From: Thermus sp. CCB_US3_UF1
GTDB lineage: Bacteria; Deinococcota; Deinococci; Deinococcales; Thermaceae
Length of the DNA: 64,000 nt
Direction of reading: 5' to 3'
Assembly: GCF_000236585.1 (NCBI RefSeq)
Contig: NC_017278.1
Span: 1,240,001 to 1,304,000 of the forward strand
Part shown: one piece after another, positions 52,884 to 61,498 of the stretch
Layout of the letters: every line of letters begins with the position of its first letter
Position numbering within the stretch: the first letter of the stretch is position 1
The notes under the pieces: model-generated
Databases searched by the model: none
The model's input: only the letters and a program-made list of their open reading frames with translations
Told to the model about the DNA's origin: nothing
Made by a program: the position numbers and the translations under genes

Positions 52884-54532
52884 AGGCCTATTTGGCCCTT
52901 TTCTTCCTCCTGGCCTTTTCCCTGCCCCTTTGGGGAAGCGAATACCTCCTCTCCGCCGGGCTTTCCGTCCTCCTCTACGCCACCTTAGGGGCGGCGTGGG
53001 CCACCTTCACCGGCCCCGCCCGCCACCTGAGCCTAGCCACTTCCGCCTTCTTCGGCATCGGGGTCTACGCCGTGGCCCTGGGGCACCAAAGCCTTCCCTG
53101 GCCTCTTCTTTGGGCTTTGGGCTTCCTGGGTAGCGGCCTTCTGGCCCTTCTGGTGGGCCTAGCCACCCTGAGGCTCCAGGGGATCTACTTCACCGTCTTC
53201 ACCTACGGCCTGGCGGAGCTGGTGCGCCAGCTGGTCACCTGGACCCAGCGCAACCTAGGGGGCTCGGTGGGCAGCTACGTCTTCGTGGAGGTAAGCCCGG
53301 AAACCCTTTACTACATCCTGGCAAGCCTGGCCCTGCTGACCTGGGGGCTAGGGAGCTGGTTCCTGCAAAGCCGGTACGGCCTAGCCCTATGGGCTGTAGG
53401 GGACGACGAAACCGCAGCCCGCCACGCCGGGGTGAGGGCCTTTGGCCTTAGGGTCTTGGCCTTTGCCCTCACCGCAGGGGCCATGGGGGTGGTGGGGGCG
53501 GTGGTGGCGCCCCGCTGGGTCTACGTGGACCCTGGCCTGGCCTTCAACCCCTCCCTCTCCTTCCTCACGGCCATCGCGGCCCTCTTGGGGGGCTTGCGCA
53601 ACCCGGCGGGGGCTTTTTTGGGTGCCCCACCCCTGGTCCTTCTCCACGACCTCCTGAGCGGGCGTTTCCCCCACCACGCCACCGCCCTCATGGGCCTGGC
53701 CTTCATCCTGTTGGTGTACTTCCTGCCTCGAGGCCTCCTGGGCCTCTTCCCCGAGAGCGCTCGGAAGAACCCCGCCCCTGCCAGGGCCCGGAGGCTGAGC
53801 CGAGGAGACCCTCCCCCAAAGGGGCTCCTCGAGGCCCAAGGCCTGCGCAAGGCCTTTGGCGGGCTGGTGGCCGTGGCGGAGTTGGGCCTCGAGGTACGCC
53901 CCGGGGAAGCAGTGGGCCTGATCGGGCCCAACGGCTCCGGAAAAACCACGGCCCTGGGGCTTTTGGCGGGAACCCTCCGGCCTGACCGGGGGCGTGTGGT
54001 CTTCCTGGGGCAGGAAACCACCGGCCTACCCCCCGAACGCCTGGCCCGCATGGGCCTGGCCCGGACCTTCCAGCAGGTGCGCCTGTTTCCCTCCCTGGAC
54101 GTCTACCAGCATGTTTACCTTCCTCTAAGCCTTCTGCGGCCCCGAGAGGCACGGGAAACCGCCTGGGGGATCCTCTCCCGCTTGGGGCTTGAGGAAAAAG
54201 CCCACCTCTACCCCGCCTCCCTCCCCTACCTGGACCAGAAGCGCCTGGAACTGGCCCGGGCCCTGGCCCTCTCCCCCCGGCTCCTCCTCCTGGACGAGTG
54301 GCTGGCGGGCCTAAACCCCTCGGAACTCCAGGAAGCCCTGGACCTGCTCCACTCCCTGAAGGAGGAGGGGATAAGCCTCCTGCTGGTGGAACACCTGATG
54401 GCCGCCATCAGGGCCCTTTGCGACCGGGTTTACGTCCTCTCCTTCGGGGAGCTCCTGGCCCACGGCCCCCCCGAGGCCGTCCTCCGGGATCCTCGGGTGG
54501 TGGAGGTCTACCTGGGGGTGGAACATGCTTGA
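52880..54532 (+). CDS. Fused LivM permease - LivG ATPase
   Basis: A 550-residue fusion. Residues 1-~290 are a LivM permease (GAAWATFTGPARHLSLATSAFFGIGVYAVAL region; coupling part FLTAIAALLGGLRNPAGAFLG). After a Pro/Arg-rich linker (about 291-312) comes a LivG ATPase with Walker A GPNGSGKTT, FQQVRLFP, Walker B LLLLDEWLAGLNPSE and H-loop LLVEHLM. The signature reads LPYLDQKRLELARAL, with Asp where LivG usually has Gly or Gln. Start GTG 52880. Fusion fixes a 1:1 ratio of the two halves. Confidence 0.9.
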   Translation: MKAYLALFFLLAFSLPLWGSEYLLSAGLSVLLYATLGAAWATFTGPARHLSLATSAFFGIGVYAVALGHQSLPWPLLWALGFLGSGLLALLVGLATLRLQGIYFTVFTYGLAELVRQLVTWTQRNLGGSVGSYVFVEVSPETLYYILASLALLTWGLGSWFLQSRYGLALWAVGDDETAARHAGVRAFGLRVLAFALTAGAMGVVGAVVAPRWVYVDPGLAFNPSLSFLTAIAALLGGLRNPAGAFLGAPPLVLLHDLLSGRFPHHATALMGLAFILLVYFLPRGLLGLFPESARKNPAPARARRLSRGDPPPKGLLEAQGLRKAFGGLVAVAELGLEVRPGEAVGLIGPNGSGKTTALGLLAGTLRPDRGRVVFLGQETTGLPPERLARMGLARTFQQVRLFPSLDVYQHVYLPLSLLRPREARETAWGILSRLGLEEKAHLYPASLPYLDQKRLELARALALSPRLLLLDEWLAGLNPSELQEALDLLHSLKEEGISLLLVEHLMAAIRALCDRVYVLSFGELLAHGPPEAVLRDPRVVEVYLGVEHA

Positions 54533-55223
54533 GGTGGAAGGGTTTACGGTAACCTACGGCGCTCACCGCGCGGTGCGGGGGGTGGGGCTCACCCTGGAAC
54601 CTGGGGAGGTGGTGGCCGTTTTGGGAGCCAACGGCGCGGGCAAGAGTTCCCTGCTGCGGGGGCTCTTGGGCCTGGCCCCCGCCGAAGGACGGGTGAGCCT
54701 GGACGGGAAAGACCTAAGCCGCTGGGTGCGGCGTGGGGAGACGGAGGCCTTGGCCGCCCAGGGCCTGGCCTTGGTGCCGGAGCGGGGCGGGGTGTTCCGC
54801 AGCCTAAGCGTGCGGGAAAACCTCCTCCTGGGAAGCTTCCTTCGGGAAGCACCCCCTTGGGAGGAGGTTTTGGACCTCTTCCCCCACCTCCGGGAACGCC
54901 TGGAGCAGAAGGTGGGCTCCATGAGCGGGGGGGAGCAGCGCATGGTGGCCCTGGCCCGGGCCTTAGCGCAACGGCCCCGCTACCTCCTCCTGGATGAACC
55001 CACCTTGGGCCTGGCCCCCATCCTAGCCCGCCGCCTCCTGGCCACCCTCACCGCTTTCGCGGCAAAAGGGGTGGGGGTGCTGCTGGTGGAGCAAAACGCG
55101 GGCCTGGCCCTCCAGGTGGCCCGCCGGGCCTACCTCCTGGAGGAGGGGCGGGTGGTGGGGGAGGGGCCGGCGGAGGCCCTGCTCCGCTCCCCCAGCGTGC
55201 GCCGGGCCTACCTGGGGGGCTGA
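54525..55223 (+). CDS. livF: Branched-chain-type ABC ATPase (LivF family)
   Basis: A 232-residue ATPase. Walker A GANGAGKSS, the LivF-type ALVPERGGVFRSLSVRENLLLG, signature MSGGEQRMVALARAL, Walker B YLLLDEPTLGLAP and LLVEQNAGLAL are present. It overlaps the LivM-LivG gene by 8 nt and its last 16 nt overlap the antisense tautomerase gene. Confidence 0.93.
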   Translation: MLEVEGFTVTYGAHRAVRGVGLTLEPGEVVAVLGANGAGKSSLLRGLLGLAPAEGRVSLDGKDLSRWVRRGETEALAAQGLALVPERGGVFRSLSVRENLLLGSFLREAPPWEEVLDLFPHLRERLEQKVGSMSGGEQRMVALARALAQRPRYLLLDEPTLGLAPILARRLLATLTAFAAKGVGVLLVEQNAGLALQVARRAYLLEEGRVVGEGPAEALLRSPSVRRAYLGG

Positions 55224-55384
55224 GCCCCCTCGTGGGGAGCTTCTTCCCAGACGAATACCCGCAGGCGCCCCTTGGGGGTTCCCAGGACCTCTTGGAAAAG
55301 AACCTCAGCCTCGGCCTTCAGGGCCTCCCTTTCTTCCTGGGAAAGCGACCTTTCCCGGGAAACGAGCACTTCCAGCAAGGGCAT
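55208..55384 (-). CDS. Small 4-oxalocrotonate tautomerase-like protein with Pro1, 58 aa
   Basis: A short gene found by direct reading of the minus strand. It translates as MPLLEVLVSRERSLSQEERE, continues through KAEAEVLFQEVLGTPKGRLR and ends VFVWEEAPHEGAQPPR. Pro directly after Met, the beta-alpha-beta pattern, an Arg before the second strand (GRLRVFVWE) and the length all fit the 4-OT family, whose Pro1 is the catalytic base. It follows the hydratase gene by 10 nt and closes the catechol meta-pathway operon, running 16 nt into livF. It may supply 2-hydroxymuconate tautomerase activity, because the gene in the usual position lacks Pro1. Confidence 0.72.
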   Translation of the reverse strand: MPLLEVLVSRERSLSQEEREALKAEAEVLFQEVLGTPKGRLRVFVWEEAPHEGAQPPR

Positions 55385-55394
55385 CCCCCACCCC

Positions 55395-56171
55395 CTAGAC
55401 GAAGCGCAGGCTCAGGGCCCTACCCCCGGTGCCCACCAGGGTGAAGAGGTCTCCCCGCCCCGCCGGCTGCACCGGGGCCCAGGCCCCAGACATGACGATC
55501 TCCCCCGGCTCCAGGGCCACGCCAAAAGCCGCCAAGGCGTTGGCCAGCCAGGCCACCGCCCGGGCCGGGTGGCCTAAGCAGGCCGCCCCCATCCCCTGGG
55601 CCAGGGGCTCCCCGTTGCGGTACAAGACGAAGCCCAAGGTGGAAAGATCCTCCTCCAGAAGGGATTTCTCCCAAGGCCCCACGAAGAAGGCCCCAAAGGA
55701 GGCGTTATCGGCGATGGTGTCCTCAATGCGGATGCGCCAGTCGGCGATGCGGGAGTCCACGATCTCTAGGGCAAAGGCCACAGCCTCGGTGGCGGCCAGG
55801 ACCTCGGCGGGGGTCACGTGGGGACCCTTAAGGCGCCTCCCCAGGAGAAAGGCCAGCTCTCCCTCCACCCGGGGCTGGAGGAAAAGGCCATGGTCCACCT
55901 CGGCCCTTTCCCCCACCCCCAGGAAGCGGCTCTGCCACAGCTGGCCGAAGTCGGGCTGGTCCACCCCCAGCTGGGCCTGCACCGCCTTGGAGGTGAGGCC
56001 GATCTTGCGCCCCACCACCTTGTCCCCCCGGGCCAGGCGCAGGGCGTTCCAGGCCTCCTGCACCCGGTAGGCGGCCTCTACCCCTCGTAGGCCCCGCTCG
56101 GAAAAGGGGGGGATGGGCTTACGGGTTTCCCAGGCCACTTCCAGCTCGCGCGCCAAGATCTCAGGATCCAT
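55395..56171 (-). CDS. dmpE: 2-oxopent-4-enoate hydratase (DmpE/XylJ type)
   Basis: A 258-residue hydratase of the FAH-like 2-keto-4-pentenoate family. VVGRKIGLTSKAVQAQLGVD, QPDFGQLW, LQPRVEGELAFLL (metal Glu pair) and VDSRIADWRIRIEDTIADNAS are as in DmpE, separating it from the decarboxylase paralogue at 57698-58408. It adds water to 2-hydroxypenta-2,4-dienoate to give 4-hydroxy-2-oxovalerate, the aldolase substrate. The two paralogues form a complex in mesophilic systems. 6 nt from the upstream stop. Confidence 0.9.
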   Translation of the reverse strand: MDPEILARELEVAWETRKPIPPFSERGLRGVEAAYRVQEAWNALRLARGDKVVGRKIGLTSKAVQAQLGVDQPDFGQLWQSRFLGVGERAEVDHGLFLQPRVEGELAFLLGRRLKGPHVTPAEVLAATEAVAFALEIVDSRIADWRIRIEDTIADNASFGAFFVGPWEKSLLEEDLSTLGFVLYRNGEPLAQGMGAACLGHPARAVAWLANALAAFGVALEPGEIVMSGAWAPVQPAGRGDLFTLVGTGGRALSLRFV

Positions 56172-56177
56172 AGGGGT

Positions 56178-57686
56178 TCACCGGTTGGCCAGGCACACGT
56201 TCTTGGTCTCGTAGTAGAACTCGTAGCCGTAGTGGCCGCCTTCGCGGCCAATCCCCGACTGCTTGGCCCCGCCAAAGGGCACGCGGAGGTCGCGGACAAA
56301 CCAGTCGTTCACCCAGACCGTGCCCACCTCCAGGGCCTCGGACACCCGCACCGCCTGGCCCAGGTCCCGGGTCTGGACGATGGCGTTGAGGCCGTAGGGG
56401 GTGTTGTTGGCCAGGGCGATGGCCTCCTCCTCCGTGTCAAAGGGCAGGACCACCACCATGGGCCCGAAGATCTCCTCCTGGCAGACCTTGTCCGAAGGCT
56501 TCACGTCCACCACCACCGTGGGCTCCAGGAAGTAGCCCTTGTCAAAGGGGTGGGGGAGGTCGGGCCGCTTCCCCCCCGTGAGGAGGGTGGCCGTCTCCCT
56601 GGCGATCTCCACGTAGGCCATCACCTTCTGAAGGTGCTCCTCGGCGATCAGGGCCCCCATGCGGGTCTCGGGATCCAAGGGATCCCCCACCTTGAGGGCG
56701 CGGGCCGCGGCCACCAACCTTTCCAGGAAGGGCTCGTAGATGGAGCGCTGCACCAAAAGCCGGGAGCCCGCCAGGCAGACCTCCCCCTGGTTGAAGAAGC
56801 TGGCCCTGAGGGTCACCTCCACCGCCCGGTCCAGGTCAGCGCTTTCAAAGATCAGGTTGGGGGCTTTGCCGCCCAGCTCCATGGAAAGCCGCTTCAGACC
56901 ATCGGCGGCGTTTTTCATGATGATCTTGCCCGTGGTGGTCTCCCCGGTGAAGGAGATGAGGCGCACCTGGGGGTGGCGGGTGAGGAGCTCCCCAGCGGAG
57001 CCGGGCCCAAAGCCGTGGACCACGTTGAAGACCCCGGGGGGAAGTCCAGCCTCGTGGGCGCAGCGGGCCAGGAGCCAGGCCCCCAAGGGGGTGAACTCGG
57101 CGGGCTTCAGGACGGCGGTGTTGCCGAAGGCCAGGGTGGGGCCGATCTTCCAGGTGGCCAACATGGAGGGCATGTTCCAGGGGGTGATGAGGGCCGCCAC
57201 CCCCACGGGGAAGCGCAGCACGTAGTTGACGTAGCCGTTCTCCATGGGGTAGGCCTCGGAGCCGTGGGTCACGGCAAAATCGGCGAAGAACTCGATGTTG
57301 TTGGCCATGCGCTCCACATACCCCAGGCGGTTCTCGTGGATGGGCCGGCCCACGTCCAGGCTTTCCAGCACCTCAAAAACCGGCTTGTACTCCCGGATCT
57401 TCTCGGCGAAGCGGCGCAGGTAGGGCCGCCTCTGGCTGGGCGGGAGCTTGCTCCATCGGGAAAAAGCCTCCCAGGCCGCGGCCACCGCCGCTTCCACCTC
57501 CTTTTCCCGCCCCTCGGGGGCGGTGGCGATGACCTCCCCCGTGGCCGGGTAGACCACGGGGAAAAGGTTCTCCCCGCGCACGAACTCCCCGCCAATGTAG
57601 TGGGTGACCTCGAGGGGCAGGTCAAAGGGAAACCCCAAGGCCCGCACCCGTTCCAGCGTTTCCCGGTACAGCTTGGCGTCTACCAT
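56178..57686 (-). CDS. dmpC: 2-hydroxymuconate semialdehyde dehydrogenase
   Basis: A 502-residue NAD-dependent ALDH. FPVGVAALITPWNMPSMLAT, KRLSMELGGKAPNLIF (Glu), FFNQGEVCLAGSRLLV (nucleophile Cys) and RVPFGGAKQSGIGREGGHYG are characteristic of XylG/DmpC. It oxidises 2-hydroxymuconate semialdehyde to 2-hydroxymuconate, the oxalocrotonate branch of meta cleavage. Start ATG 57686 follows AGGAGG by 7 nt; an upstream in-frame GTG adds two residues. It sits between the hydratase and decarboxylase genes. Confidence 0.92.
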   Translation of the reverse strand: MVDAKLYRETLERVRALGFPFDLPLEVTHYIGGEFVRGENLFPVVYPATGEVIATAPEGREKEVEAAVAAAWEAFSRWSKLPPSQRRPYLRRFAEKIREYKPVFEVLESLDVGRPIHENRLGYVERMANNIEFFADFAVTHGSEAYPMENGYVNYVLRFPVGVAALITPWNMPSMLATWKIGPTLAFGNTAVLKPAEFTPLGAWLLARCAHEAGLPPGVFNVVHGFGPGSAGELLTRHPQVRLISFTGETTTGKIIMKNAADGLKRLSMELGGKAPNLIFESADLDRAVEVTLRASFFNQGEVCLAGSRLLVQRSIYEPFLERLVAAARALKVGDPLDPETRMGALIAEEHLQKVMAYVEIARETATLLTGGKRPDLPHPFDKGYFLEPTVVVDVKPSDKVCQEEIFGPMVVVLPFDTEEEAIALANNTPYGLNAIVQTRDLGQAVRVSEALEVGTVWVNDWFVRDLRVPFGGAKQSGIGREGGHYGYEFYYETKNVCLANR

Positions 57687-57697
57687 CCCCACACCTC

Positions 57698-58408
57698 CTA
57701 CACCACCTGGGCCAGGAGCACCCCCCCCTCGGCCCAGACTTCCAAGACCCCCCTTTCCAGGGGCACCGCCGGGGCCGGGGAGCCCAGGAAGACCACCTGC
57801 CCCGCCCTAAGCCCCCCCACCCGCTCCGCCAGCCAAGAAAGCCTCTCTCCCGGATCCCCCAGGGCCTCTACGGGCCCCTCCGCCACCCTTTCCCCGTTGA
57901 GGTAGAGGCGAAGGTGGCCTCGAGGGAGGCGGGCCCAGGGCCTAAGCCCGAGGAGGAACCCCCCTCCGGAGGCGTTGTCCGCCACCACCTCGGAAGCGGT
58001 GAAGCGGTACCCCTCCCAAACAGAGTCCAGGAGGTCCACCGCCAGGAAGAAACCCGCCACGGCCCCATAAGCCCGCCCCGGGGTAGCCCCTGGGGGCAGG
58101 TCCTCCTTCAAGAAAACCGCCACCTCCGGCTCGGCGCGGGGCTGGAGGAAGCGGGAAAGCTCCACCCCTTCCCGAAGCATCCCCGGGGAAACCCGGCCAA
58201 AGATGGGTTCCCGCACGCCCATCTGGGCTTGCTTGGCCGGGGAGACCAGGCCCAGCTTAAACCCCTTCCAGGGCCCAGGGCAGAGGGCCTCCTGCACCCG
58301 GTAAGCCCCTTCCAGGCCCACCCCCCAGTCCCGCCCCCCAAGGAGGCGGTGGCCCTGGGCCCGGGCCTGCCGGATGGCTTCCAGAAGGGCCTTCTCCTCT
58401 TCCCTCAT
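57698..58408 (-). CDS. dmpH: 4-oxalocrotonate decarboxylase (DmpH/XylI type)
   Basis: A 236-residue paralogue of the hydratase, slightly short for the family (~260). GFKLGLVSPAKQAQMGVREP and IFGRVSPGM correspond to the GYKMGLTSRAKMEQMGV and PIYG region of DmpH; FLQPRAEPEVAVFL holds the metal Glu pair and SEVVADNASGGGFLLG follows. It decarboxylates 2-oxohex-3-enedioate to 2-hydroxypenta-2,4-dienoate. Start ATG 58408 overlaps the tautomerase stop (ATGA); longer readings are low-complexity. Confidence 0.87.
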   Translation of the reverse strand: MREEEKALLEAIRQARAQGHRLLGGRDWGVGLEGAYRVQEALCPGPWKGFKLGLVSPAKQAQMGVREPIFGRVSPGMLREGVELSRFLQPRAEPEVAVFLKEDLPPGATPGRAYGAVAGFFLAVDLLDSVWEGYRFTASEVVADNASGGGFLLGLRPWARLPRGHLRLYLNGERVAEGPVEALGDPGERLSWLAERVGGLRAGQVVFLGSPAPAVPLERGVLEVWAEGGVLLAQVV

Positions 58409-58599
58409 GCCCCCTCCCGGTCCGCCATCAACCGGCCCCCCACCGCCCAGTGAGCGCGGGGTACCTCGTAGAGGATCACCCGCACCTCCTCCGGGTCCTC
58501 CCCCAGGAGGCGGGCGGCCATCTCTGTAAGCCTCTGGACCAGCTCCCGCTTCTTTTCCAGGGAACGGCCCTCCAGCAGGGTCACCTTGAGCACCACCAT
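58405..58599 (-). CDS. 4-oxalocrotonate tautomerase homologue lacking Pro1
   Basis: A 64-residue protein starting MVVLKVTLLEGRSLEKKREL and continuing VQRLTEMAARLLGEDPEEVR, then VILYEVPRAHWAVGG. The LLEGRS block (Arg11 equivalent), the Arg of EEVRVIL (Arg39 equivalent) and an aromatic residue near position 50 (Trp) are kept, but the residue after Met, the catalytic Pro1, is Val. No in-frame upstream start brings a Pro into place. It stands where dmpI belongs, between the aldolase and the decarboxylase, with ATGA overlap. It may be inactive, a partner subunit, or mechanistically changed. Confidence 0.85.
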   Translation of the reverse strand: MVVLKVTLLEGRSLEKKRELVQRLTEMAARLLGEDPEEVRVILYEVPRAHWAVGGRLMADREGA

Positions 58600-58607
58600 A
58601 CACCCCC

Positions 58608-59651
58608 CTAGTCCGCCAGGGCCCCGGACTCCTTCTCCTTCAGCTCTAGGGCCACCCGGAGGATCCAGTCCTCCTGGCCCGCCACCGCCTGCCGGCGGCC
58701 CAGCTCCAGGAGGATGGCCAAGGGGTCCACCCCCAGCTCCTTGCCGATGCGCTTGGCGTGGAGGAGGAAGGTGGAGTAGACCCCGGCGTAGCCGATGGCC
58801 ACGGAGTCCCGGTCCGGGTAGGGCTGGAAGTGCAGGATGGGGCCCAGCACGTACTCCGCCGCCTCCAGGAGCTTGAAGACATCCAGGCCCGGGTTCAGCC
58901 CCGCCTTGTCCAGCACCGCCGCCAGGACCTCCGTGGCCGCGTTCCCCGCCCCCGCCCCGTACCCCCGCAGGGTGCCGTCCACCCAGTCGGCCCCCGCGGC
59001 CAGGGCCGCCAGGGTGTTGCCTATGGCCAGGCCCAGGTTGTTGTGGGCGTGGAAGCCCACCTGGGCCCGGCCCAAGGCCTCCTTCAAGGCCTTCACCCGC
59101 GCGTAAGCGTCCTGGGGCAGCATGGCCCCGGCGGAGTCCACGACGTAGACCACATCCGCCCCGTAACCCTCCATCAGCCGGGCCTGCTCCGCCAGAAACT
59201 CCGGGGGGCGCATGTGGCTCATCATGAGGAAACCCACGGCCAGGAGACCCATCTCCTTGGCCATGCCGAAGTGCTGCTCGGAGATATCCGCCTCGGTGCA
59301 CTGGGTGGCGATGCGCACCACCTGGATCCCCGCCTCCACCGCCTCCTTGAGCTCCTTGCGGGTGCCGATACCGGGCAGGAGAAGGGCCGCCACCTTGGCC
59401 CGCCTCACGCCCTCCCGTACCGCCCGGATGAGCTCCAGCTCGTCCACCCGGGAAAAGCCGTACTGCAAGGAGCTCCCCCCAAGCCCATCCCCGTGGGACA
59501 CCTCGATGGCGTACACCCCGGCCTGGTCCAGGGCCTGGGCGATGGCCCGGGCCTCCTCGGGGGTGTACTGGTGGCGGTGGGCGTGGGAGCCGTCGCGGAG
59601 GGTGGTGTCCACCACCACCGGGGGCTTGGCCGCAGCCAGGTCCCAGCTCAC
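58608..59651 (-). CDS. dmpG: 4-hydroxy-2-oxovalerate aldolase
   Basis: A 347-residue class II pyruvate aldolase of the HMGL-like family. [20 protein letters not shown] (catalytic Arg and metal Asp, plus His) at about residues 14-33 and [18 protein letters not shown] (metal His pair) are present, with a C-terminal communication domain. It splits 4-hydroxy-2-oxovalerate into pyruvate and acetaldehyde and channels the aldehyde to the dehydrogenase encoded just upstream. ATGA overlap with that gene. Confidence 0.96.
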   Translation of the reverse strand: MSWDLAAAKPPVVVDTTLRDGSHAHRHQYTPEEARAIAQALDQAGVYAIEVSHGDGLGGSSLQYGFSRVDELELIRAVREGVRRAKVAALLLPGIGTRKELKEAVEAGIQVVRIATQCTEADISEQHFGMAKEMGLLAVGFLMMSHMRPPEFLAEQARLMEGYGADVVYVVDSAGAMLPQDAYARVKALKEALGRAQVGFHAHNNLGLAIGNTLAALAAGADWVDGTLRGYGAGAGNAATEVLAAVLDKAGLNPGLDVFKLLEAAEYVLGPILHFQPYPDRDSVAIGYAGVYSTFLLHAKRIGKELGVDPLAILLELGRRQAVAGQEDWILRVALELKEKESGALAD

Positions 59652-60568
59652 GCCACCACCTCCTCGGGCCGCTTGCCCAAAAGGTGCTGGGCGAAGACCT
59701 CCCCCACCCTCCGGGCCGAGGCGGTCATGATGTCCAGATTCCCCGCGTACTTGGGCAGGTAGTCCCCCGCTCCTTCCACCTCTAGGAGCATGGAAACCAC
59801 CGTCCGCTCCCCCCAGGGGGTGGGCAGGCGCTCAAAGACCGGGTCGGCCTTCAGGCGGTAGCCGGGCACGTAGGCCTGCACCTCCGCCTCCATGGCCCGG
59901 ATGCTTTGCACGATGGCCTCCCGGTCCACCTCCTCCGCCTCGGGAATGACCCGCACGGTGTTGGTCATGAGGATGGGCGGGTCCGCCGGATTCAGGATGA
60001 TGATGGCCTTCCCCCGCCCAGCCCCCCCGATGGCCTCCAGGCCCCGGGCGGTGGTAAAGGTGAACTCGTCGATGTTCTGCCGGGTGCCGGGCCCCGCCGA
60101 ACGGGAGGCCACCGTAGAAACCATCTCCGCGTAGCGCACCGGGGCCACCCGGTGCACCGCGTAGACCAGGGGGATGGTGGCCTGGCCGCCGCAGGTGATG
60201 AGGTTGACGTTGTCCTTGTCCAGGTGGGCCTTCAGGTTCACCGGGGGGACCACGTAGGGCCCCCGGGCCGCAGGGGTGAGGTCGATGGCGATCTTCCCCG
60301 CCTCCTTGAGGAGCTTGGCGTGGCGCACGTGGGCCTTGGCGCTAGTGGCGTCAAAGACGATGCGGATCTCCGGCCTTTCCAGGATGTAGGCAATCCCCTC
60401 GTGGCTGGCCTCTAGACCCAGGGCCCGGGCCCGGGCCAACCCCTCGGAGGCGGGGTCTATCCCCACCACCGCCACCAGCTCCATGTGCCCCGGGTGCTTG
60501 AGGAGCTTGTACATCAGGTCCGTGCCGATGTTCCCGGAGCCTAGGACCGCCACCTTGACCTTGTCCAT
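59648..60568 (-). CDS. dmpF: Acetaldehyde dehydrogenase (acylating)
   Basis: A 306-residue DmpF/MhpF enzyme. The Rossmann motif is [18 protein letters not shown], the nucleophile Cys is in [15 protein letters not shown] (about residue 129), and [13 protein letters not shown] follows. It converts acetaldehyde and CoA to acetyl-CoA with NAD and forms the channelling complex with DmpG. Its start overlaps the IclR gene end by 28 nt. Confidence 0.96.
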   Translation of the reverse strand: MDKVKVAVLGSGNIGTDLMYKLLKHPGHMELVAVVGIDPASEGLARARALGLEASHEGIAYILERPEIRIVFDATSAKAHVRHAKLLKEAGKIAIDLTPAARGPYVVPPVNLKAHLDKDNVNLITCGGQATIPLVYAVHRVAPVRYAEMVSTVASRSAGPGTRQNIDEFTFTTARGLEAIGGAGRGKAIIILNPADPPILMTNTVRVIPEAEEVDREAIVQSIRAMEAEVQAYVPGYRLKADPVFERLPTPWGERTVVSMLLEVEGAGDYLPKYAGNLDIMTASARRVGEVFAQHLLGKRPEEVVA

Positions 60569-61323
60569 GCCTCCTCCCCCATGTAGCCCAGGCGCTCGGA
60601 AACGGTGCGGGTGGCCTCGAGGATGGCCTTCCGGTACTCCTCCTTTAGTTGCTGGAAGCGGTAGAAGGGCACGGAGAGGCTCATGGCGGCCACCACCTCC
60701 CCGGTATGGTCCCGGATGGGCGCGGCCACGCAGCAGAGCTCGGGCACCACCTCCTCGATGTCGTAGGCGTACCCCCGCTCCCGCACCGCCTGGAGCTCGG
60801 TCCTGAGCTCATCCAGGGTGGTGATGGTGTTGGGGGTGAAGGCGGGCATACCCCGCTCGGCCACGATCCTTTCCACCTCCTCCCAGGGACGGAAGGCCAA
60901 AAGGACCTTCCCCACCCCGCTGCAGTGGGCGGGAAGCTCCACCCCCACCCCGGTGTTCACCACCCGCACCGCCCGGGTGCCCTCCAGCTTCTCCACGTAG
61001 ACCACCCGCCCGCACTCCAGCACCGCCAGGTGGGTGGTCTCCCCAAAGCGGGCCACCAGCTCCTCCATAGCCCGCCTGGCCTCCTGCCGCCAGGAGCTGG
61101 TGGAGAGAAGGACCTGGGAAAGGGCCAGGATGCGCCAGCCGAGGCGGTAACGCCCCTCCCGGCTCCGCTTGAGGAGCCCGATCTGGCTCAGGGTGGCCAA
61201 AAGGGCGTGGGCGCTGGACTTGGGAAGGCCCAGGGCCTTGGCCACCTCGCTCACCCCCCACTCCGGGTGCTCCCGGGTGAAGAGCTCCAGAACCTCGCCG
61301 ACCTTCTGCACCGTTCCTAGCAT
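60541..61323 (-). CDS. IclR-family transcriptional regulator
   Basis: A 260-residue regulator. The N-terminal winged helix has [20 protein letters not shown] and [20 protein letters not shown]; the C-terminal effector domain carries [36 protein letters not shown] and [20 protein letters not shown]. Start ATG 61323 ([14 protein letters not shown]) matches the family. First gene of the meta-pathway operon, so it probably regulates it, and candidate sites lie in the divergent region upstream. Effector likely an aromatic acid or hydroxymuconate (inference). Confidence 0.93.
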   Translation of the reverse strand: MLGTVQKVGEVLELFTREHPEWGVSEVAKALGLPKSSAHALLATLSQIGLLKRSREGRYRLGWRILALSQVLLSTSSWRQEARRAMEELVARFGETTHLAVLECGRVVYVEKLEGTRAVRVVNTGVGVELPAHCSGVGKVLLAFRPWEEVERIVAERGMPAFTPNTITTLDELRTELQAVRERGYAYDIEEVVPELCCVAAPIRDHTGEVVAAMSLSVPFYRFQQLKEEYRKAILEATRTVSERLGYMGEEAWTRSRWRS

Positions 61324-61386
61324 GGGCCTCACCTCCGAGGGTAGTGGGATGGAGGGCCTTGGCCGATGGGTTCTTCCAGGATAGCC

Positions 61387-61412
61387 GAACGTTTCGTTCT
61401 GTATAGGCGAAC
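61387..61412. promoter_or_regulatory. Overlapping inverted repeats in the IclR divergent control region
   Basis: GAACG-TTT-CGTTC (61387-61399) is perfect, and its right arm starts a second repeat GTTC-N9-GAAC (61396-61412, centre TGTATAGGC). The latter matches the site upstream of the ALDH/Liv operon in spacing and central ATA. Minus strand TATACA within it could be a -10 for the IclR operon. The region separates IclR from the 61499 gene. Confidence 0.5.
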
Positions 61413-61498
61413 ACCCGGCTTGTGGCCCGGGGAAACCGGGGCCTATGGTGAGGGACAAACGTCCAAGCTGCCCCCAAGCGGCGGAAGAGGGTGGAAAC

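Noticed and set aside
56232-57905. A 557-codon open frame opposite the hydroxymuconate semialdehyde dehydrogenase gene.
   Set aside because: Antisense shadow without recognisable domains; the dehydrogenase on the minus strand has complete ALDH motifs.
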